The position numbers and the translations under genes are program-made. Positions 50,976-59,836 of a DNA stretch of 64,000 nucleotides are shown here, piece after piece. Source of the stretch: Thalassovita mangrovi (GTDB taxonomy: Bacteria; Pseudomonadota; Alphaproteobacteria; Rhodobacterales; Rhodobacteraceae); contig NZ_WWEN01000008.1 of the NCBI RefSeq assembly GCF_009857745.1, positions 62,001-126,000 of the forward strand, given 5' to 3'. The notes under the pieces were generated by a model. It saw only the letters and a program-made list of their open reading frames with translations. It made no database searches and was not told the origin of the DNA. The first letter of the stretch is position 1. Every line of letters begins with the position of its first letter.

Positions 50976-53246
50976 TTGTCGGGGCCTTATCCTATGACCA
51001 CCTATTCGATGGTGCCGGTCACCACCAGCGTCGACGAAGACGCGGGGTCCATCACCTTCACCATCACCCGGTCGGACGTGCTGACGGCCGAAACCATCTA
51101 TTTCTCGACCCTGGTGACCGAAGGCTACGCCAACGAGGGCGATTATGAGGGCATCGTCAATCAGGCGGTCACCTTCGACGCCTGGGACAGTTCTGCAACG
51201 GTGACCGTCACCCTGACCGACGACAGCATCGCCGAGGGCAGCGAACGCTTCGGCGCGATCATCCAGAGCGATCCGTCCGACCCGGTCACGATCTATCTCG
51301 ACCGCTCCACCTTCACCATCGAGGATGACGATCCCGCCAGCCCGGAAACCGGCTATGCGATGGTGCCTGTCACCACCAGCGTGGCGGAGGGGGCGGGGAC
51401 CATCACCTTCACCATCACCCGGTCGGGCGACCTGACGGCCGAAACCGTCTATTTCTCGACCCTGATCACCGAAGGATACGCCAACGAGGGTGATTATGAG
51501 GGTATCGTCAATCAGGAGGTCACCTTTGGCGCGGGCGAAAGTTCCGCGACGGTGACCGTCACCCTGACCGACGACAGTATCACTGAGGGCAGCGAACGCT
51601 TCGGCGCAATCATCCAGCGCAATATCTCGGACCCGGTCGCGACCTATCTGGCCCGCTCCACCTTCACCATCGAAGACGACGATCCCGACCCTTATGACGA
51701 CGGCTGGGATATCGTGGTGCTCGAATCCCCCGGGATCATAGACGGTGCTACGCCGGGCCCCGATGCCGTCACGATCTTCCCGGCGGTTGTCGAAGCGGAC
51801 CCTGCATTTCAGCAGGCCATCATCGACCTGGCGGAGAAATACGCTATCCCGGCGGCCTATCTGCTGGCGATCATGGATTTCGAAACGGCGGGGACCTTCA
51901 GCCCCTCGTTGCAAAACCCGATTTCGGGCGCGGTGGGGCTGTTGCAGTTCACCCAGATCGGCATTTCCGGCTGGGACGTGACGCTGGAACAGCTGGCCGC
52001 GATGTCGGCGGCGCAGCAGATGGAATGGGTCGAGATGTATTTCGACCGCTATATCGCGCCGGGATCGGCCCCTTCGGTTTCCGATCTCTACATGTCCGTC
52101 CTCTGGCCGGTGGCGGCGGATCAGCCGGACGATTACGTGCTGTTTTCCGAAGGGTCGCTTTACTACAGCCAGAACGCGGCGCTGGACCTGGATGGCGACG
52201 GCGAGGTCACCAAGCTTGAGGCCTCGGCCGCCGTCACGGCGCTGATCGCCGATTATCTGACGCTGGAAACACAGATATTACAAGGGGATGGCGCTGAGGA
52301 CCGGCTTCTGGTGCGGGCCGTTGCGGGCCAGGCGAACGATGTCCGGATCGCTGCGGAGGATGGTGCGGTCGCGGTCTATTCGAACGACGGCGACACCCCG
52401 AACCTGATCGTCTCTAGTTATGGGGAACTGCATTTCCAGGGCGGGGAATTCGAGGACCGGATTACCGTCGAAGACCTGTCCGGCACGGATGTCGCGGACA
52501 ATGCCCTGCACCTGTTCGGCGCAGGCGGCGACGATGTGCTGGAGGCGTCTTCCATGCCCCTGTCGATCCATGCGGCGGGAGGCGATGGGGACGATCTGAT
52601 TTTCGCCGGTCTGTCGGATGACGCGATCGAAGGCGGGCTGGGGCGCGATACGCTGGTCGGCGGCGACGGCGACGACACGATCTTTGGCAGCGAGGCCGAC
52701 AACGATTCTTCCGAGGACCTTCGCGACGTCGTCTATGCCGGGGCGGGCCGCGACGTGATCGACGGCGGTTATGGCAATGATGAACTGCGCGGCGATGCCG
52801 GTGACGACACCATCACCGGCGGATTCGGCGCCGACACGGTGATCGGCGGCACCGGCGACGATGTTCTGACCGGGCAGGCGCTGTCGGACCTGATCCTTGG
52901 CGGCGACGGGATGGATTTCATCAATGGCGGCTTCGGCCATGACCGGCTGATGGGCGGCGATGGGGCGGACCGGTTTTTCCACCTGGGCATCGAAGGGCAC
53001 GGTTCGGACTGGATACAGGATTTCGATTCCGTTGAAGGCGATGTGCTGCAATTCGGCGGATCGGCGACGGCGGACCAGTTCCAAGTGAATTTCGCCAATA
53101 CCGAGAATGCCGGGTCAGCCGACATTGACGAGGCCTTCGTGATCTACCGCCCGACCGGGCAGATCCTCTGGGCGCTGGTCGATGGTGGTGCGTTGGGCGG
53201 AATCAGCCTGTCCGTCGCGGATGATGTGTTCAATCTCTTGGCGTAA
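50976..53246 (+). CDS. Secreted Calx-beta/lysozyme-fold/RTX protein
   Basis: A 756-residue protein without a Sec signal. Two Calx-beta domains (about residues 10-120 and 127-237: DEDAGSITFTITRS, VTVTLTDDSI, STFTIEDDDP) are near-identical. Next, residues about 265-430 resemble a lytic-transglycosylase/lysozyme fold: QQAIIDLAEKYAIPAAYLLA, IMDFETAGTFSPSLQN with the likely catalytic Glu, SGAVGLLQFTQIG. An EF-hand-like LDLDGDGEVTKLEA follows, then RTX repeats (GGDGDDTIFG, GGDGMDFINGGFGHDRLMGG), which imply type I secretion and calcium folding. Start TTG 50976 has AAAGAGG eight bases upstream; ATG 50994 in the same frame is possible. Confidence 0.8.
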   Translation: MSGPYPMTTYSMVPVTTSVDEDAGSITFTITRSDVLTAETIYFSTLVTEGYANEGDYEGIVNQAVTFDAWDSSATVTVTLTDDSIAEGSERFGAIIQSDPSDPVTIYLDRSTFTIEDDDPASPETGYAMVPVTTSVAEGAGTITFTITRSGDLTAETVYFSTLITEGYANEGDYEGIVNQEVTFGAGESSATVTVTLTDDSITEGSERFGAIIQRNISDPVATYLARSTFTIEDDDPDPYDDGWDIVVLESPGIIDGATPGPDAVTIFPAVVEADPAFQQAIIDLAEKYAIPAAYLLAIMDFETAGTFSPSLQNPISGAVGLLQFTQIGISGWDVTLEQLAAMSAAQQMEWVEMYFDRYIAPGSAPSVSDLYMSVLWPVAADQPDDYVLFSEGSLYYSQNAALDLDGDGEVTKLEASAAVTALIADYLTLETQILQGDGAEDRLLVRAVAGQANDVRIAAEDGAVAVYSNDGDTPNLIVSSYGELHFQGGEFEDRITVEDLSGTDVADNALHLFGAGGDDVLEASSMPLSIHAAGGDGDDLIFAGLSDDAIEGGLGRDTLVGGDGDDTIFGSEADNDSSEDLRDVVYAGAGRDVIDGGYGNDELRGDAGDDTITGGFGADTVIGGTGDDVLTGQALSDLILGGDGMDFINGGFGHDRLMGGDGADRFFHLGIEGHGSDWIQDFDSVEGDVLQFGGSATADQFQVNFANTENAGSADIDEAFVIYRPTGQILWALVDGGALGGISLSVADDVFNLLA
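51009..51679 (+). repeat. Tandem 351-base duplication encoding two Calx-beta domains
   Basis: The segment starting ATGGTGCCGGTCACCACC at 51009 recurs, 351 bases later, at 51360 with few changes across the whole unit (for example GAAGG.TACGCCAACGAGGG.GATTATGAGGG is shared). The unit is 117 codons. Synonymous sites are also largely conserved, so the duplication is recent or under gene conversion. Confidence 0.8.
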
Positions 53247-53647
53247 TTTTGCGGAAAAAATTACCTGGGATTGAAAATTGATCTAGATCAAAATTTTCAG
53301 AAATTTCCCATTTTTCAGGCGCTCGGCCCCTGCGAATAGCAAAACTTTTTACCGCCATGTGTCGTAGGGGCAACAAGGTTAAGAAATATATAATTTTCGG
53401 AATGAAGGCCATCTAACCCCACCGGCTGTTCTGATAGTTTTCGGGTACCATCAGCAATGGGATTGTCCTGGCCGCGTACAATGATCCTGCGCCACATGGT
53501 TGAGCGCATAATTGACGTAGTTCAATTTGGACATCCGGCCGGCACCCCGTTGCAGCAACCAAAGGCAGAGCAGATTCTGCATCGTCTGCCATCGAATAAG
53601 GTTCCAAAGAAGGGGCGGCATTTCGTCGTGATTGGAAGATGAAAAAA
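53247..53647. promoter_or_regulatory. AT-rich gap with FNR-like boxes
   Basis: This 401-base gap separates the RTX and autotransporter genes. It contains TTGATCTAGATCAA (53278-53291), a perfect match to the FNR/FnrL consensus TTGAT-N4-ATCAA, embedded in a longer imperfect hairpin that may also act as the RTX terminator, and a weaker TTGACGTAGTTCAA (53512-53525) that keeps both TTGA/TCAA half-sites. A small open frame on the minus strand has no support. Confidence 0.55.
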
Positions 53648-55873
53648 ATGTTGAGTTTGAAAAAGATAAGCGTCGCGCCGATCGCCATCATCGCCGGCCT
53701 TGCGACCTCGGCCTGGGCCGACACGCTCCCCGATGACGTTCTGGTCAGCACCTCGGGCGACGGTTCGATTTTCGCCGACCCGGAAGAAGGCGTCGAAGAG
53801 CCCGGCATCCGCGCCGTCACCTTCACCCGCACCCGGGATGGGGAAGATTTTGTCGATCCGTACGAAGTGATCATCACCGATTTCAGCGATCTGGGCAGCC
53901 GCGGCGAAGTCACCAACTGCATCATGACCAACCAGGAAGGCGTCTATTGCGATGCAGCGGGTGGTGCGGGCAAGCGGGTCAAGACCTGGCTGACCGGCCG
54001 CAACCCGTTCGACATCCGTCTGCGCACCGAGACTGATTCCATGTACCCGTCGGTGGATTACTTCACCTTCGGCAAGACCTCGAACTTCACCGGCGCGCGG
54101 ATGACCGGCTTCACCATCGAACTGCTGGATTCCGACGGCAACCCGATGAGCGATACCGCCGCGGCCGAAGCTGTTTTGTACAACCTCGATGCGACCACGC
54201 TGGGCATCGGCGCGCGTCTGCCCGACGGTCTGTTCGGCGACGGCGGCAATGAAGGCGAAATCGGCTTCTTCTCGCCGGACCGCGGGTCTCTGACGCTTAC
54301 CGCGGCAGATGACACCCTGACCTTCGGCGCCCTGACCAACGCGGATTACGTCGCGAATTTCGGCACCGGCTTCCTGGATAACTCCATGGTGCCCGACGGG
54401 CTGTTCTGGGACGACAACGACAATCCGCTCGACGAAGCGGCGCTGGTTGCCTGGAACAACCTTTCCGCCGGCGGCTGGACCTACGGCACGCTGGAAACCG
54501 CTGCCAATCTCGATGCGCGACTGCAGGAACTGGCCGATACGCTGGGCGTCGAAGTGGCCGATCTCGGTTATGTCGACGGCGGGCTGGTGCCGGCCGATAT
54601 CGTCGCGCTGGCAGAGGCGAACGGCCTGTTCGCGGTCGATCCCATCGAGGATCTGCGCAACGCGAACCTGAACTACACCATCACCGTGGGCGATGTGGAA
54701 AGCGGCGAATTCATCCTGCGCATTTCCCCGACCTTCGCCCCGGTCGTGGAACAGACGGTCACCCCGTACCAGTTCGCCACTGCCGGGTATCTCGACAGCG
54801 CGGCCAACGTTCCCTACCTGGATCTTGGCTACGCGGCCGATTACCAGGCGGCGATCGCCGATATCCTGGCGCTCGACACCGCAGAAGCCAACGCGCTGCT
54901 GGAAACCACCGGTTTCAGCTTCCTGGCGGGCTTCAACGGCATCGGCCTGGAATTCGGCAAGGCCGTGGTGAACGGTATCGGCATGGCATCGTCCGAGCTG
55001 AGCAATGACGGCGCCACCCTGTCGACCAAGGGGATGCCGGACAGCTGGGAAGTCGGTGACGACACCCATGCCTTCGTGTCGCTGGGCGGTTCGAAAGCCA
55101 CTTATGACGCGACGGCGAACGGCATCGGCTACGACGTCGAAAGCTGGAACGGCATCTTCGGCCTCGAAAAGCGCTTCAGCGGCACCAGCTCGCTCGGCGT
55201 GGTCGCGGGCTATTCGGACGGGACGGCGGACGCTGCCCTGTCGCGCGGTTCGATCGACGCGTCGGGGCTGTTCATCGCGGCTGTCGGCCGGACGACCTTC
55301 GGCAAGGGCGGCGCAGCGCAGGCGATGGTCGGCTATCAGGACCTGTCCTTCGACACCACCCGCAACGTGATGGGCGCGGTTGCCACCGGCAGCACCGACG
55401 GGTCGCAGGTCTTCGCGGCGCTGAAGGGCGAATACATGTTCTCGCAGGGCGGCTTCCGCTTCGGTCCGACCGGGTCGGTCGAATACTATGACCTGTCGGT
55501 CGATGGTTTCGATGAAACCGGTGCCGGCGCCTGGAACCTGTCGGTCGGCGACCAGGAGGGTCAGGTGACCATCGTTTCGGCGGGGCTGAGCGGCGAATAC
55601 GCGCTGTCCACCGGCGAACGGGCGACCAAGCTGACCGGTGCCGTGGCCTATAACAACGCGTCGGGCGACGATCAGCTGGTGCAGACCGGTTTCATCGGCC
55701 TGCCCTCGGGCGCCACGCCGGTTGACGGCATGGACACCGACTGGGTGTCGCTGTCGCTGGGCGTCAGCTCCAAGATCGGCGCTTCGACCATGCTGAATGC
55801 CGGTTATGTCGGCGCCTTCGGCAGCGACTACGACAGCCACGCGCTGCAGCTGTCGCTGAGCATGCGGTTCTGA
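53648..55873 (+). CDS. Autotransporter-type outer-membrane protein with choice-of-anchor F passenger
   Basis: A 741-residue protein with a Sec signal (LSLKKISVAPIAIIAGLATSAWA, in part, cleaved after AWA). The passenger (about 25-450) contains an anchor-F-type module (VTNCIMTNQEGVYCDAAGGAGKRVKTWLTGRNPFDIRL, in part, with two Cys). The C-terminal ~280 residues are a beta-barrel of alternating amphipathic strands ending in LSLSMRF, with the terminal Phe needed by the BAM machinery. I chose ATG 53648 because GGAAG is nine bases upstream; the ATG at 53639 abuts that site. Possible adhesin or porin-like role. Confidence 0.82.
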   Translation: MLSLKKISVAPIAIIAGLATSAWADTLPDDVLVSTSGDGSIFADPEEGVEEPGIRAVTFTRTRDGEDFVDPYEVIITDFSDLGSRGEVTNCIMTNQEGVYCDAAGGAGKRVKTWLTGRNPFDIRLRTETDSMYPSVDYFTFGKTSNFTGARMTGFTIELLDSDGNPMSDTAAAEAVLYNLDATTLGIGARLPDGLFGDGGNEGEIGFFSPDRGSLTLTAADDTLTFGALTNADYVANFGTGFLDNSMVPDGLFWDDNDNPLDEAALVAWNNLSAGGWTYGTLETAANLDARLQELADTLGVEVADLGYVDGGLVPADIVALAEANGLFAVDPIEDLRNANLNYTITVGDVESGEFILRISPTFAPVVEQTVTPYQFATAGYLDSAANVPYLDLGYAADYQAAIADILALDTAEANALLETTGFSFLAGFNGIGLEFGKAVVNGIGMASSELSNDGATLSTKGMPDSWEVGDDTHAFVSLGGSKATYDATANGIGYDVESWNGIFGLEKRFSGTSSLGVVAGYSDGTADAALSRGSIDASGLFIAAVGRTTFGKGGAAQAMVGYQDLSFDTTRNVMGAVATGSTDGSQVFAALKGEYMFSQGGFRFGPTGSVEYYDLSVDGFDETGAGAWNLSVGDQEGQVTIVSAGLSGEYALSTGERATKLTGAVAYNNASGDDQLVQTGFIGLPSGATPVDGMDTDWVSLSLGVSSKIGASTMLNAGYVGAFGSDYDSHALQLSLSMRF

Positions 55874-55906
55874 GACGCTTCAAAATAAGACGATCCCTGC
55901 GGCGCC

Positions 55907-55939
55907 CTTGTGGCGCCGCAGTTGTTTTTGCGGGACCGG
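55907..55939 (+). terminator. Rho-independent terminator of the autotransporter gene
   Basis: A perfect 10-bp stem CTGCGGCGCC/GGCGCCGCAG (55907-55916 and 55922-55931, loop CTTGT) followed by TTGTTTTT lies 34 bases after the stop, right against the end of the convergent TetR gene. Confidence 0.9.
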
Positions 55940-55940
55940 T

Positions 55941-56603
55941 TTAAGCGTTGCCTTCCTCGGCACCCCGGGCGATCCGGGCCGCGCAGCCGGCGGCGCAGAA
56001 GGCCACCAGCCCCTCGGACGACGCCCGCGCCCCGGCCTGGCCCGACAGCGCCGCCACCCGCCACTGCGACGTCAGGAAGGCCAGCAGCGCAGCGATGGAA
56101 TAGACGAAGGCCTCGGCCGCCACCGCCCGCCCGGCCGCCGGATGAAGCGCCGCGATTTCGTCGATGAAGCGCTGCGCGGTGGGGTCGAACAGATCGGCGG
56201 AAATATCCGCCCAGGCCGGATCGGCCGACACCGTCGCCACCAGCCGCGCATAGGCCAGCCATTGCGGATCGCTGCCCTCGGCCTTTTCCAGATAGGGCAG
56301 GAAGAAACAGCGCAGCACCGTCTCCAGCGTCAGCGGCCCCTCGGCCTGCGCGCGCTCCAGCGCAGCCAGGCGCAGGCCGGACAATTCCGCCGCCCGCCGT
56401 TCCACCACTTCGCGGAACAGCGCCTCCTTGCCGCCGCCGTGATGGTGCACCAGCCCCAGCGGAACCTCGGCCAGGGCGGCGATGTCGCGCACTTTCGCGC
56501 CTTCGAATCCGTCCCGCGCGAAAACCGCCTCCGCCGCGTCGAGAATCCGCGACCGGCTTTCGAGTGATCGCTTGGAAGGTGCCCTAAGTCGCTGTTTTTT
56601 CAT
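55941..56603 (-). CDS. TetR-family transcriptional regulator
   Basis: A 220-residue repressor: HTH (SRILDAAEAVFARDGFEGAKVRDIAALAEVPLGLVHHHGGGKEALFREVV, in part) and a helical C-domain with RCFFLPYLEKAEGSDPQWLAYARLVATV. The positively charged lead MKKQRLRAPSKRS follows the start ATG 56603. It diverges from the flavin monooxygenase operon. The TTGAAC-aatg-GTTCAA palindrome between them is the probable operator. Confidence 0.88.
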   Translation of the reverse strand: MKKQRLRAPSKRSLESRSRILDAAEAVFARDGFEGAKVRDIAALAEVPLGLVHHHGGGKEALFREVVERRAAELSGLRLAALERAQAEGPLTLETVLRCFFLPYLEKAEGSDPQWLAYARLVATVSADPAWADISADLFDPTAQRFIDEIAALHPAAGRAVAAEAFVYSIAALLAFLTSQWRVAALSGQAGARASSEGLVAFCAAGCAARIARGAEEGNA

Positions 56604-56637
56604 TCGGTTTTCTATTCTCAGTTGAGGCTTGATTATT

Positions 56638-56653
56638 TTGAACAATGGTTCAA
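56638..56653. promoter_or_regulatory. Palindromic TetR operator candidate
   Basis: TTGAAC-AATG-GTTCAA is a perfect inverted repeat with six-base arms, 30 bases before the monooxygenase start and 35 before the divergent TetR start. Its position, covering the space between both genes, fits autorepression and repression of the operon. Confidence 0.6.
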
Positions 56654-56682
56654 TCTAAGACCGTCTTGGGAGGAGACATAAC

Positions 56683-58002
56683 ATGATAGATACGAGGGGC
56701 CAATTCGCCCTGATCGGCGCGGGCCCGATGGGCCTGGCCGCGGCGAAGGTATTGTGCGAGCAGGGCATCGATTTTCAGGGATTTGAGCTGCATTCCGATG
56801 TCGGCGGGCTGTGGGACATCGAGGGGCGCAAGTCCACGATGTACGAAACGGCGCATCTGATTTCATCCAAGCGGATGACCGAATTCACCGATTTCCCGAT
56901 GCGCGACGAGGTGGCCGAATATCCCAGCCACCGCGAAATGGCGCGCTATTTCCGCGACTTCGCCGATCATTTCGACCTGCGCCGCCGCTACCGTTTCGGG
57001 GCCGAGGTCACCCGGGTCGAACCGCTGGGCGGCGACGGCGACGGATGGCGGGTGTGCTGGAAAGACGCCGGGGGCGAGCATGAAGCGATCTATGCCGGGG
57101 TCCTGATCGCCAACGGCACCTTGAGCGAGCCGAATTTCCCCAGCTTCCCCGGCCATTTCGACGGCGAGCTGATCCATTCCTCGTCCTATCGCAGCCCCGA
57201 ACAGTTCAAGGGCAAGCGGGTGCTGGTGGTGGGCGCGGGCAATTCCGGCTGCGACATCGCGGTGGACGCGATCCATCACGGGCAAAGCTGCGACCTGTCG
57301 ATGCGGCGCGGCTATTACTTCGTGCCGAAATACGTCTTCGGCAAACCCGCCGACACGATGGGCGGGGCGATCCGCCTGCCGATGTGGCTGAAGCGCCGGA
57401 TCGACGGGGTGATCCTGAAATGGTTTGTCGGCGATCCGGCGAAATACGGGTTCCCCAAGCCCGATTACAAGCTCTACGAAAGCCACCCGGTGGTGAATTC
57501 GCTGGTGCTGTTCCACGCTGGGCATGGCGACCTGACGGTGCGCCCGGATATCGACCGGATGGACGGGCACACGGTGCATTTCAAGGACGGATCGCAGGCC
57601 GATTACGACATGATCCTCGCCGCGACGGGCTACAAGCTGCATTACCCGTTCATCGACCGCGAGCTGCTGAACTGGCAGGGCGACGCGCCGCATCTTTACC
57701 TCAACGCGATGCACCCCGCACGCGACGATATCTTCGTGCTGGGCATGTTGGAGGCCAGCGGCTTGGGCTGGCAGGGGCGCCATGAACAGGCCGACATGGT
57801 GGCGCGCTATATCCGCGGGCTGCGCGATGGCAGCGACGCGGCCAAGCGTCTGCGGGCGGAAAAGGCGGCCGGGTTCGACCGGGCGACCGGCGGCATGGCC
57901 TACCTCAAACTCGCGCGGATGGCCTATTACGTCGACAAGGCGACCTATCGCAAGACGGTCACCGGCTGGATCAAGGCCCTGGGCCGGAAGGCCGCGGCAT
58001 GA
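56683..58002 (+). CDS. Flavin-containing monooxygenase (FMO/Baeyer-Villiger-like)
   Basis: A 439-residue class B flavoprotein monooxygenase. FAD site GAGPMGLAAAKVL (residues ~12-24), the fingerprint FPGHFDGELIHSSSYRS (F-x-G-x-x-x-H-x-x-x-Y/W) and the NADPH site VVGAGNSGCDIAVD, and the ATG-type motif AATGYKLHYPF are all present. It inserts one oxygen into a ketone or a soft nucleophile (N or S). Strong GGGAGGAG at 56668-56675 sets the start. First gene of a five-base-coupled operon with a symporter and two dehydrogenases, so substrate is probably a ketone or terpenoid. Confidence 0.9.
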   Translation: MIDTRGQFALIGAGPMGLAAAKVLCEQGIDFQGFELHSDVGGLWDIEGRKSTMYETAHLISSKRMTEFTDFPMRDEVAEYPSHREMARYFRDFADHFDLRRRYRFGAEVTRVEPLGGDGDGWRVCWKDAGGEHEAIYAGVLIANGTLSEPNFPSFPGHFDGELIHSSSYRSPEQFKGKRVLVVGAGNSGCDIAVDAIHHGQSCDLSMRRGYYFVPKYVFGKPADTMGGAIRLPMWLKRRIDGVILKWFVGDPAKYGFPKPDYKLYESHPVVNSLVLFHAGHGDLTVRPDIDRMDGHTVHFKDGSQADYDMILAATGYKLHYPFIDRELLNWQGDAPHLYLNAMHPARDDIFVLGMLEASGLGWQGRHEQADMVARYIRGLRDGSDAAKRLRAEKAAGFDRATGGMAYLKLARMAYYVDKATYRKTVTGWIKALGRKAAA

Positions 58003-58901
58003 CCGGGATCGACGCGGTACGGCTGAATTTCAGCCCCGATGCGCTGACCCTGCTCAACGCGGTTCTCGCCATCGTCATGTTCTCGGTCGCCATCGACCTC
58101 ACGCCGGGCGATTTTCGCCAGTTGGCGCGCAGGCCGAAATCGCTGATCGTGGGCTTTGCCTCGCAATTCCTGGTGCTGCCCGCGCTGACCTTCCTTCTGG
58201 TCAGCGTGATGCAGCCCGCCGCCTCGATCGCGCTTGGCCTGATCCTCGTCGCGGCCTGCCCGGGGGGCAACGTGTCGAACTTCTTCACCCATCGCGCCGG
58301 GGGCAATTCGGCGCTGTCGGTGTCGCTGACGGCGTTTTCCACCGCCGCCGCGATCCTGCTGACGCCGTTCAACATCGCCTTCTGGGGCAGCCTTTACGCC
58401 CCCAGCCGCGATCTGCTGCGGCAGACCACGATCGACCCGGTGTCGGTGGCGATCACGGTGGGGCTGATGCTGCTGCTGCCGCTGGTGGCGGGGATCGCAC
58501 TGAACGTGGCGCGCCCCGATATCACGGCGCGGCTGCGCGGGCCGCTGAAATGGATATCGATGGGCATCTTCGTGGCCTTCGTGCTGATGTCGCTGGCGGC
58601 GAACTGGGGGTATTTCCTGCAATTCGTCGGGCTGATCGCGGCGATGGTGGTGATCCATAACGCGGTTGCCTTCGCGGGCGGTTACGCCACCGCGACGCTG
58701 GCGCGGTTGTCGCCCTATGACCGCCGCTCGGTCACCATCGAGACGGGAATCCAGAATTCCGGCCTCGGGCTGGTGCTGATCTTCGCCTATTTCGGCGGGC
58801 TTGGCGGCATGGCCATCGTCGCGGCCTTCTGGGGGATCTGGCACATCATCGCCGGGTTCGGCCTGTCGACCCTGATGGCAAGGACGGAGGCCCGCCGATG
58901 A
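57999..58901 (+). CDS. Bile acid:sodium symporter family protein
   Basis: A 300-residue membrane protein with nine or so helices. The BASS hallmarks are AACPGGNVSNFFTHRAGGNSALSVSL (in part, first sodium-site region) and IETGIQNSGLGLVLI, the E-x-x-x-Q-N part of the second sodium site. It imports an organic anion, steroid acid or keto acid with sodium. Start 57999 overlaps the monooxygenase stop by four bases and its stop overlaps the next start by four bases. Confidence 0.9.
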   Translation: MTGIDAVRLNFSPDALTLLNAVLAIVMFSVAIDLTPGDFRQLARRPKSLIVGFASQFLVLPALTFLLVSVMQPAASIALGLILVAACPGGNVSNFFTHRAGGNSALSVSLTAFSTAAAILLTPFNIAFWGSLYAPSRDLLRQTTIDPVSVAITVGLMLLLPLVAGIALNVARPDITARLRGPLKWISMGIFVAFVLMSLAANWGYFLQFVGLIAAMVVIHNAVAFAGGYATATLARLSPYDRRSVTIETGIQNSGLGLVLIFAYFGGLGGMAIVAAFWGIWHIIAGFGLSTLMARTEARR

Positions 58902-59836
58902 GCCGCATCCTGATAACCGGCGCGGGCGGCATGATCGGCCGCGCGCTGACAAAGGAACTGGCGCAGGGCCCGCACGAGGTGATCGCGACCGATCTGGCCG
59001 CGCCTGATGACCTGCCCGAGGGGGTGCGCTTCGTGCCGCTCGACGTGACCGGCGCCGCGCCCGAACGGGTGATCGCGGCGGAACGGCCGGATGTGATCGT
59101 GCATCTGGCCTCCATCGTGACGCCGGGGCCGGGGATGGGGCGCGACCTGGCCTATCGCGTCGATGTCGAGGGCAGCCGCAAGGTGCTGGACGCCGCGCTG
59201 GCCCACGGCGTGCGGCGGCTGGTGGTGACCTCGTCCGGGGCGGCCTATGGCTATCACGCCGACAACCCGGTGCCCTTGCGCGAAACCGATGCGCTGCGCG
59301 GCAACCCGGAATTCGCCTATGCCGATCACAAGCGGCAGGTCGAGGAAATGCTGGCCGAGGCCCGCGACAGTAACCCGGAACTGGAACAGGTCGTGCTGCG
59401 CGTCGGCACGGTTCTGGGCGCGGGCACCGACAACCAGATCACCGCCTTGTTCCGCAAGCCCAAGCTGCTGGCGATCCGCGGCTCGGACAGCCCCTTCGTC
59501 TTCATCTGGACCCGCGATCTGGCCCGCATCCTGCTGCGCGCCGCGACCGACGGGCCGGCGGGCATCTATAACGTGGCGGGCGACGGCGCGATGGGGGTCG
59601 GCGATCTGGCGCGGCGGCTGGGCAAGCCGGTGCGGCGCATCCCTGCTGCGGCGATCAGGGCGGCGCTGGCACTGGCCCATCCGCTGCGATTGAGCCGTTA
59701 CGGCCCCGAACAGGTGCGCTTCCTGCAATACCGGCCGGTGCTGGCCAATGACGCGCTGAAGCGCGATTTCGGCTACACGCCGGACCTGACCAGCGCCGAG
59801 GTGTTCGACCTGTGGTGCCGGGAGGCAGGGCTGTGA
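58898..59836 (+). CDS. NAD(P)-dependent epimerase/dehydratase-type oxidoreductase
   Basis: A 312-residue extended SDR: cofactor loop ITGAGGMIGRALTK, DVTGAAPERV, active-site Ser in VTSSGAAYGYH and Tyr/Lys in FAYADHKRQVEEM. The subgroup includes sugar epimerases and 3-beta-hydroxysteroid-type dehydrogenases. It lies between the sodium symporter and a short SDR, each pair overlapping by four bases. Confidence 0.88.
   Translation: MSRILITGAGGMIGRALTKELAQGPHEVIATDLAAPDDLPEGVRFVPLDVTGAAPERVIAAERPDVIVHLASIVTPGPGMGRDLAYRVDVEGSRKVLDAALAHGVRRLVVTSSGAAYGYHADNPVPLRETDALRGNPEFAYADHKRQVEEMLAEARDSNPELEQVVLRVGTVLGAGTDNQITALFRKPKLLAIRGSDSPFVFIWTRDLARILLRAATDGPAGIYNVAGDGAMGVGDLARRLGKPVRRIPAAAIRAALALAHPLRLSRYGPEQVRFLQYRPVLANDALKRDFGYTPDLTSAEVFDLWCREAGL

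Noticed and set aside
53230-53412. Small minus-strand open frame in the gap before the autotransporter gene
   Set aside because: No ribosome site, no domain, and it overlaps the end of the RTX gene and the FNR-like site.
53522-55840. Long open frame of about 770 codons on the minus strand
   Set aside because: Antisense to the autotransporter gene, which has a signal peptide, barrel and terminal Phe. The other frame shows only low-complexity His/Arg/Gly-rich sequence.
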